The notes below the pieces were generated by a model. It was not told where the DNA came from and ran no database searches. It was given only the letters and a program-made list of their open reading frames with translations. From a virus, in IMG/VR virus record IMGVR_UViG_3300030419_004148, positions 1 to 64,000 of that record: a DNA stretch of 64,000 nt, one strand, 5' to 3'. The translations under genes and the position numbers were made by a program. The stretch's first letter is position 1. The number at the start of each line of letters is the position of its first letter. Below are positions 58,228-64,000 of this stretch, piece after piece.

Positions 58228-61200
58228 TTAATCTTTCACAACCCAAACACCAGAAGCAACCTTACAAAATGTCTTATTAGCGCCCCTATATCCTGCAATT
58301 GTAACTGTAGCGGATGCACTATTACTATTACCCTCATATATAACATCTCCACTTCCGGGGTCTACTACTACTGACAGAGCAGCTTGAGGGTTAGAAGAAG
58401 TTCTTTGGAAAAGTGTAACAAATCCACCAACATTTAAACCATTAGTATTAGGTAATTGTGTTGTAATTGTGGTAGGAGTACCAACACTAGCAGCGGGTTC
58501 AGGTAGTATTTCAAAATAATTAGTCTCTGTACCCACTACAGCGTTTTGAATTTGTGTATTTGTAGCGTCAACAATGTATGTTGCCTGAGTTAATGAATAC
58601 TCTAATCGACTAGTTACGTGAGCTGTACTTAATGTACTCTCCTTTATCATATCATTTAAATTCCAATCACCAGCTACGTGTAATTTTGTAGAAGGATTAG
58701 TTATGCCTATACCTACTTTACCGTCACTACTAACATTTAAATTACCAGCATTTAAACTAGAGTTTGTTCCCATTGAAAGATATCCACCATCACTATTAAT
58801 GAATTGTGTAGAAGAAGGGTCTTTTATTCTTAAAGATGCAATATTATCTCCAGACTCAAGTAAAAGTAATGAATTTGTAGATGCGTGTTTAATATGAACG
58901 AACTCAGAAGGATTAGTTAAACCTATACCTACTTTACCATCTTGAGTGATAGCCATTCTATCATCAAGAGTAGTTGTGCTATTATCTACTGTACTAAATA
59001 TTAAATCTGTACCTCTAGCTGCAGCACCAAAATCTTGAGTAGCTTGACCTCTAATTTGAGCTCCAATTTCAAAAGAATCTCCATCACTACCTCTGAAAGC
59101 TAATAAACCTAAGTAGTCACCATTTGCAACAGTAGTGTGTGAACCAGCTGTACTATTAGCAGATTTATTTAAAAATATTTTAGCGGTCTTGTCATCAGTG
59201 GCAGAATAAGCATATATACCTAATTGTGTACTTGAATTATCATCACCTGCAACTGTCAATAAATCTGAAGGTGAAGTTGTATTTATAGCAAAAAGACCAT
59301 CACCATCTATCAGGGCTCTAGTAGTGCCATTTGTTCCAAACGTCATAGCACCATTTTCTCTATTTTTAAAATTAATATCGGCTGAATCTTGTATTATTTC
59401 AAAACCATCAGAACCACCTTCACCTGTGTTTCCGTTACTCATTTTGAAATATGTAGTACTTGCACCGTGTATATGAAGAAGTCTATCTGGTGCAGTTGTG
59501 CCTAGACCTAACCTACCTCCAGAAGTTAATATCATCAAATCAGTAGTATTGTCTTTAAATTGAATATCACCATCAGCTTCAAACTCCATAGATGCGTGTG
59601 AACCACTTCTAATCGTAATTGGTGCAGCCGTTCCTTGGTCGTTATATATATTAAATTCACCATCATAACTAACGGTCATATTAGCATTAGCGTCCAAATA
59701 AAGATTTTCCGCAGAAGCTAAAGTAACGTGACGAGTTGCATACAAATATGCATCTTTCTGATAGTTAGTGCCAGTTGGTTTAATTCTAAAGAACTCAGTG
59801 GAAGTTGCAGCACCCGAAATATGAGTCATTGCTCCATCCGTAGTAGAACCTGTGGCGTGTCTAAATCTGGTATATCTACCTTCTGTGTTCCAAATGTCTA
59901 CATAAGAATCTCCTGTAGTTCCTAACATTAAACCTGCGGAACCGAAAATTGATGAATAAGTGTCATTACCCGGAACTGAATTAGTAGGTTTAATCATCAC
60001 TTCACGAGTACCATCATATCCTCTAATACTTCCCCCTGATACATCCAATAATTGAGCAGGTGCGGTTGTGCCTATACCTACATTACCACCTGTGTCATTT
60101 AAAAGTACATCTGCCGTAGCTCTTATATATAAATCATTAGAATTTCTAAATAATTTAGTATCGGAATCACCTAAGTATAGAGTACTTTGAACGTTTGCGT
60201 CTCCATTAACATCTAATTTATAATTAGGTCCATTTGTACCTATACCTAATCTTTGTGTAGAACCTTTAAATGTAGCATATTCTGTCCCTCCTCTGTAATT
60301 GTAAATTTTAATGTCACCACCAGTTTGGTCTGCCTCATCAGGTTCAAATGAAATTGCATCTGCTGAATTGAAGTGAAAATTGTCTCCAGCATACAGATAG
60401 AAAGAACCTGTTGTAGCAATTTTAGCATTATTTGTCCCTGTAGTTTCATACAATAATTTTGAACCTCCAAATGAAGAAGAACTATTAAATTGAATTTCTT
60501 TATTAGAACCACCGGGCGTTCCTCCTCCTCCAGCGATAGAACCGTTGTTAGTTAATGCAATGTCATTACCATCATCATCTGTATAATATAAATTAGCAGG
60601 GTCATCATTTTTAACCCAAAGTTTTCCGAAGGTGTCTGTATGATTAGGTGCTGATGAACGTTCTTTGATTTCTATTGTAGGGTCAGAACCGTGTAATCCT
60701 ACAAGACCATCGTCGTGAACTGTAAATAACCAATTCTGGGAACTGTCAACTACTTTAAATAAATAAGTACCTGCTGAACCTCCTAAATCAGCTTGTACAT
60801 TTCCCTTACTATCTAATCTAATATTTTTACCACCGGTATCTGTTTTTAAAGTAAGGTGACCTTCTTTTGCTTGTAGTTGAGTGTCTCCATCATTGGCTAC
60901 AGTCATATCAGTATAATAAGTAGTATCATAAGACCAACGTTGTTGTGTTGATGTATTAAGTAAGTCTAGTGGTGCATTAGGTGCAGTTGTGCCTATACCT
61001 ACGTCACCATCTGATTTTACAACTAATCTTTTATTAGCAAATCCGTTAGTAGAAATAAATACATCATTATCTCCTTCTGTTACTAAACCAAGGTATCCAT
61101 CGTTCTTTGCTCGTATACCAAGCGAAGATTCATAAGTCATATCATAATCATAAAATTTAAAGTCTCTAGTTCCACCAGTTCTAATAACGAATTTTTTATC

Positions 61201-64000
61201 AGGTGAATCTGTACCTATACCTACTCTTTGACTACTATCTACTGTTAATCCAGTAGTTCCGGATGTCATTAAAATAAGTGTATCTGCACCACTTCTATCC
61301 AGACCAGTGTCATCATCACCATAAAATCCGTAAGTAGCTGTACTTGAATCTGGATATAAATCTATTGAAGGTGCACCAGTAGCATTTGATGCAAATAACG
61401 TACTTGAATTTAAGTGTATACGAGGTTGACTTGCAGCATAAAAATCCATTCTATTACCATATCTATACAAACCTAATGTTGAATCTGCACCAAGAAATAA
61501 CTTACTATAACTACCATCGTTAGCCATACGCACTGTTTCATAACCACCAACAAAGAAACGCATTGTTTCTAAAGCGTGATTATAACCTATGTGCCCTATA
61601 GCATTACTTGAAGTATCTCCGAATAACAACCTACCTTCGTGTGCGTCATCACCTACATCAATAAGTATACCTTTGTCATTAGCAGAAGTTAAAACGTGTA
61701 AGTTACCATTTGTATAAGTCAAATTAGCAATACCTTCAATAGTGTTAGCACCTGTCCATATAGCTAGTTGATTATCTACAGGTGTTCCCGATTTAGAAAC
61801 GTCACCGGCTGCTGCAACAGCAGTAGTTACATAAGCAGTAGAAGCTGCTTTAGTACTGTTATCACTTGAAGTCATTGTTCCAACAACCGGAGTAGTGTTG
61901 AAAGTAGCAAGACCTGCTTCTGACATATCAAAAGATAATGCAGTTACTTGACCTGTATCATTATCAACACCTGTGATGTTTAAGTCTTTATCTGTGCCTT
62001 TAGCTTGTAACCAGACATTATCATTAGTATCCATATAAACACTAAACTTGTTACCACCAGCTTTACTAAATTTAACATCTCCACCAGCGGCATCAAGTGT
62101 AATGTCATCAGCGACATCTAAAAGAAAATCTCCACTAGACACATCATATTCATTGTCTGATATAGTAGTGTAAGAACTTGAACCAGCTGTTATACTTCCT
62201 TTAACATCTAATTTAGTAGCAGGTCCAGTTGTGCCTATACCTACATTACCACCACCAGCAATAGCTACTCTATTAGTTCCAGCTTCTTGGATAGATAATT
62301 TCCCAGCACCGTGCCCTGAACCACTAGCAGTGGATTGGAATTTCCAATTAGTACCACCAGCAGCTGTAGCATCAATCTTTAAAGAAGCACCTGCACTATG
62401 GTCGCCTTCAATTTTAACAACTTCGTGGTCATTACCAGATACGTGTAATGGCATAGAAGGATTAGTTATGCCTATACCTACATTACCAGCAGTAGCTCCT
62501 GAACCTTTGACCATCAAAGCTGTATTAGCTTCATTATCGTTGTAAAATAATCTTATATCTGATTCAGTTTTAGAAGCAAGAGCTATGTAATTATCTCCTT
62601 GGTCAGTTCGAAGTGCTCCTGTTACATCTTCAGCTGCATTTGTAAACCCAATCGGCCATCCACTATCACTACTTAATTGTACACTAAATACATCACTAAA
62701 ACTTTGTGGATTAGTCAAACCTATTCCCACGTGGCCTAGAGAATCCATATGTAGTTTTTGTACACCATCTATAAAGAACTTCATATCATTTTTAGCGTTA
62801 AGTTCAATGTTACCGTTACTTTCACTGTTACGAATAAGTAAATTATCTCCACTTTCTTCTATATATCTAAGTGAATCACCAAATTTTAACTTACTTCCCG
62901 TGGCAATAGTCATATCAGTTCCATCAAACGTAAGTTTAGCACTACCTGTAATAGAAGAAGAACCGTCAAAATAAGTCATTTGGCCTGAACTGCCGCCACC
63001 CGTTATTTCTGAAGTGCCGGGTGCGTTAGTATATACTTCTTCGTCTCCCCAATAAAGTCCACTACCCGATGCCCATAAAGATTTGTAACCGGGCGCAGAA
63101 GTAGTACTACCACTTAAAAATGATAATGCACCTCTCAAAGTCATTTCTGTCTTAGGGCTTGATGTTCCTACACCGAATTTCTGACCAGATGTCCTTATAT
63201 ACCAATTTCTATTATCATTACCTAAATGCATATGATATGAAGAAATAATATGGTCAGTTTGGAAATCTAAAGTAGAATCAGAAGCTTCTAAACGCATTAT
63301 ATAAGCGTTAGTAGATTCATTCTTAAATCTAGCAACGAAACCTGTGCCAGCGTCATATGCATCTATTTTATAACTGGGGTTAGTAGTACCTATACCTAAA
63401 TTACCAGCAGCATCTATACGAACTCTTTCTGAACCACTAGTAAAAAACGATGTTATACCGTGGTCATAAGTGGTTGCATTTTTCTGTGTCTGTCCTACTT
63501 TGAATTCAGACAAACCTACATTTGGAGTAGCATTTTTAATATATTCTAAAGAAACTGCATAATTCCAATTGTGTGAATATCCTAATGTCAATTTAGGATT
63601 ACCACTGTTACCCATCACCCAAAGATTACCTTGACCATAACCTAACAACTGAACGTTAGTACCATCTAATTCGATACCATCCTCAAATCGAGCTGCGTAT
63701 CCATTAGAGCCTTCTACAACGTGTAGTTTTCTAGAAGGTGTAACAGTTCCTATGCCTATATTACCAGTAGCACTGATACGCATTCTCTCAGTACCACTTG
63801 TTGCAAATTTAAGAGGAATGTCTCCAGTTCCCCATACATAATTTTCATCAGTGTTATTATTGTGTCCTATCTGGAACACTTGAGAACTCTGATTATATAC
63901 CTCAAGTCCACTTGCTGTAGAATCTGCTTGTGTATTTTTTAATTGTAAAGAAGCATTACCTGCTTGAGTAGAAGTTAAAACTAGTTTTTCACTAGAAGAA
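58228..64000 (-). CDS. Giant tail fibre with repeated GIGTTxP motifs, at least 1922 aa, 5' end outside window
   Basis: The frame is open to the right edge, so the true start lies beyond; a GTG at 63879 is internal. About 14 copies of a 'G(N/K/D)VGIGTT(N/A)Pxxx(L/F)xV' motif are spaced 60-200 residues apart (for instance GNLGIGTTNPS, GNVGIGTTGPATKLDV, GKVGIGITNPSTKLHV). This motif is common in long fibres of marine phages. Between motifs are beta-rich segments. No C-terminal chaperone cleavage motif is seen. It likely binds the host surface. Confidence 0.85.
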   Translation of the reverse strand, partial: SSSEKLVLTSTQAGNASLQLKNTQADSTASGLEVYNQSSQVFQIGHNNNTDENYVWGTGDIPLKFATSGTERMRISATGNIGIGTVTPSRKLHVVEGSNGYAARFEDGIELDGTNVQLLGYGQGNLWVMGNSGNPKLTLGYSHNWNYAVSLEYIKNATPNVGLSEFKVGQTQKNATTYDHGITSFFTSGSERVRIDAAGNLGIGTTNPSYKIDAYDAGTGFVARFKNESTNAYIMRLEASDSTLDFQTDHIISSYHMHLGNDNRNWYIRTSGQKFGVGTSSPKTEMTLRGALSFLSGSTTSAPGYKSLWASGSGLYWGDEEVYTNAPGTSEITGGGSSGQMTYFDGSSSITGSAKLTFDGTDMTIATGSKLKFGDSLRYIEESGDNLLIRNSESNGNIELNAKNDMKFFIDGVQKLHMDSLGHVGIGLTNPQSFSDVFSVQLSSDSGWPIGFTNAAEDVTGALRTDQGDNYIALASKTESDIRLFYNDNEANTALMVKGSGATAGNVGIGITNPSMPLHVSGNDHEVVKIEGDHSAGASLKIDATAAGGTNWKFQSTASGSGHGAGKLSIQEAGTNRVAIAGGGNVGIGTTGPATKLDVKGSITAGSSSYTTISDNEYDVSSGDFLLDVADDITLDAAGGDVKFSKAGGNKFSVYMDTNDNVWLQAKGTDKDLNITGVDNDTGQVTALSFDMSEAGLATFNTTPVVGTMTSSDNSTKAASTAYVTTAVAAAGDVSKSGTPVDNQLAIWTGANTIEGIANLTYTNGNLHVLTSANDKGILIDVGDDAHEGRLLFGDTSSNAIGHIGYNHALETMRFFVGGYETVRMANDGSYSKLFLGADSTLGLYRYGNRMDFYAASQPRIHLNSSTLFASNATGAPSIDLYPDSSTATYGFYGDDDTGLDRSGADTLILMTSGTTGLTVDSSQRVGIGTDSPDKKFVIRTGGTRDFKFYDYDMTYESSLGIRAKNDGYLGLVTEGDNDVFISTNGFANKRLVVKSDGDVGIGTTAPNAPLDLLNTSTQQRWSYDTTYYTDMTVANDGDTQLQAKEGHLTLKTDTGGKNIRLDSKGNVQADLGGSAGTYLFKVVDSSQNWLFTVHDDGLVGLHGSDPTIEIKERSSAPNHTDTFGKLWVKNDDPANLYYTDDDGNDIALTNNGSIAGGGGTPGGSNKEIQFNSSSSFGGSKLLYETTGTNNAKIATTGSFYLYAGDNFHFNSADAISFEPDEADQTGGDIKIYNYRGGTEYATFKGSTQRLGIGTNGPNYKLDVNGDANVQSTLYLGDSDTKLFRNSNDLYIRATADVLLNDTGGNVGIGTTAPAQLLDVSGGSIRGYDGTREVMIKPTNSVPGNDTYSSIFGSAGLMLGTTGDSYVDIWNTEGRYTRFRHATGSTTDGAMTHISGAATSTEFFRIKPTGTNYQKDAYLYATRHVTLASAENLYLDANANMTVSYDGEFNIYNDQGTAAPITIRSGSHASMEFEADGDIQFKDNTTDLMILTSGGRLGLGTTAPDRLLHIHGASTTYFKMSNGNTGEGGSDGFEIIQDSADINFKNRENGAMTFGTNGTTRALIDGDGLFAINTTSPSDLLTVAGDDNSSTQLGIYAYSATDDKTAKIFLNKSANSTAGSHTTVANGDYLGLLAFRGSDGDSFEIGAQIRGQATQDFGAAARGTDLIFSTVDNSTTTLDDRMAITQDGKVGIGLTNPSEFVHIKHASTNSLLLLESGDNIASLRIKDPSSTQFINSDGGYLSMGTNSSLNAGNLNVSSDGKVGIGITNPSTKLHVAGDWNLNDMIKESTLSTAHVTSRLEYSLTQATYIVDATNTQIQNAVVGTETNYFEILPEPAASVGTPTTITTQLPNTNGLNVGGFVTLFQRTSSNPQAALSVVVDPGSGDVIYEGNSNSASATVTIAGYRGANKTFCKVASGVWVVKD

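Noticed and set aside
1-64000. CRISPR array, integrase or insertion sequence
   Set aside because: I found no regularly spaced repeats with unique spacers, no tyrosine or serine recombinase signature and no transposase. The iterons at the left end are too irregular for CRISPR.
58228-64000. Diversity-generating retroelement acting on the fibre genes
   Set aside because: No reverse transcriptase gene and no paired template/variable repeats are visible in the window.

Overview
The window is a 64 kb piece of a double-stranded DNA genome that reads as a tailed virus (Caudoviricetes-type) of an archaeon. The archaeal host is inferred from four things seen in the sequence: TATA boxes of the TTTATATA/CTTTAAATATAA type placed 25-65 bases before start codons, GAGGTGAT-type ribosome binding sites, a replication set with an archaeo-eukaryotic primase and a family B DNA polymerase, and a gene for the archaeal translation initiation factor aIF1A. 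The DNA is AT-rich, densely packed, and most genes are joined by ATGA, TAATG or TTGA stop-start overlaps. I cannot name the host; a mesophilic, possibly aquatic archaeon is only a guess.

Plus strand, 0.65-30 kb (early/middle functions). A non-coding left end (1-653) carries iteron-like repeats and an AT-rich stretch. Small genes of unknown role follow, then a tRNA, a 563-aa zinc-rich protein, an M20-type metallopeptidase and three gene-free segments that fold into elaborate RNA structures (about 2340-2542, 6052-6208 and 7165-7292). From 7.9 to 10.7 kb lies a string of 19 tiny overlapping genes, many with CxxC zinc knuckles and three with a membrane segment. DNA metabolism follows: an adenine/cytosine-N DNA methyltransferase, two PD-(D/E)XK-like nucleases, an AAA+-type ATPase, aIF1A, DNA polymerase B, a primase and a class II (B12-dependent) ribonucleotide reductase. 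Between them sits a sugar cluster of four glycosyltransferase-like proteins and an NAD-dependent sugar epimerase.

Minus strand, 64-30 kb (late, virion). Read right to left: a very large fibre protein that runs off the window, a small protein behind a strong promoter, three giant beta-rich/LamG fibre proteins, a small membrane protein, head-tail connector proteins, an HNH nuclease, a tail terminator, two tandem tail-tube-like proteins, tail assembly chaperones with a canonical -1 frameshift site, the tape measure protein, two more large tail proteins and a baseplate hub. Terminase, portal and major capsid genes are not in the window and probably lie beyond its right edge. The two transcription blocks converge at 30.0 kb.

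The points most worth checking are the virus-encoded aIF1A, the structured RNAs, a 13-base GC-rich motif repeated in five non-coding places, the apparent complete absence of GATC and CATG from the 64 kb, and the zinc microprotein string.
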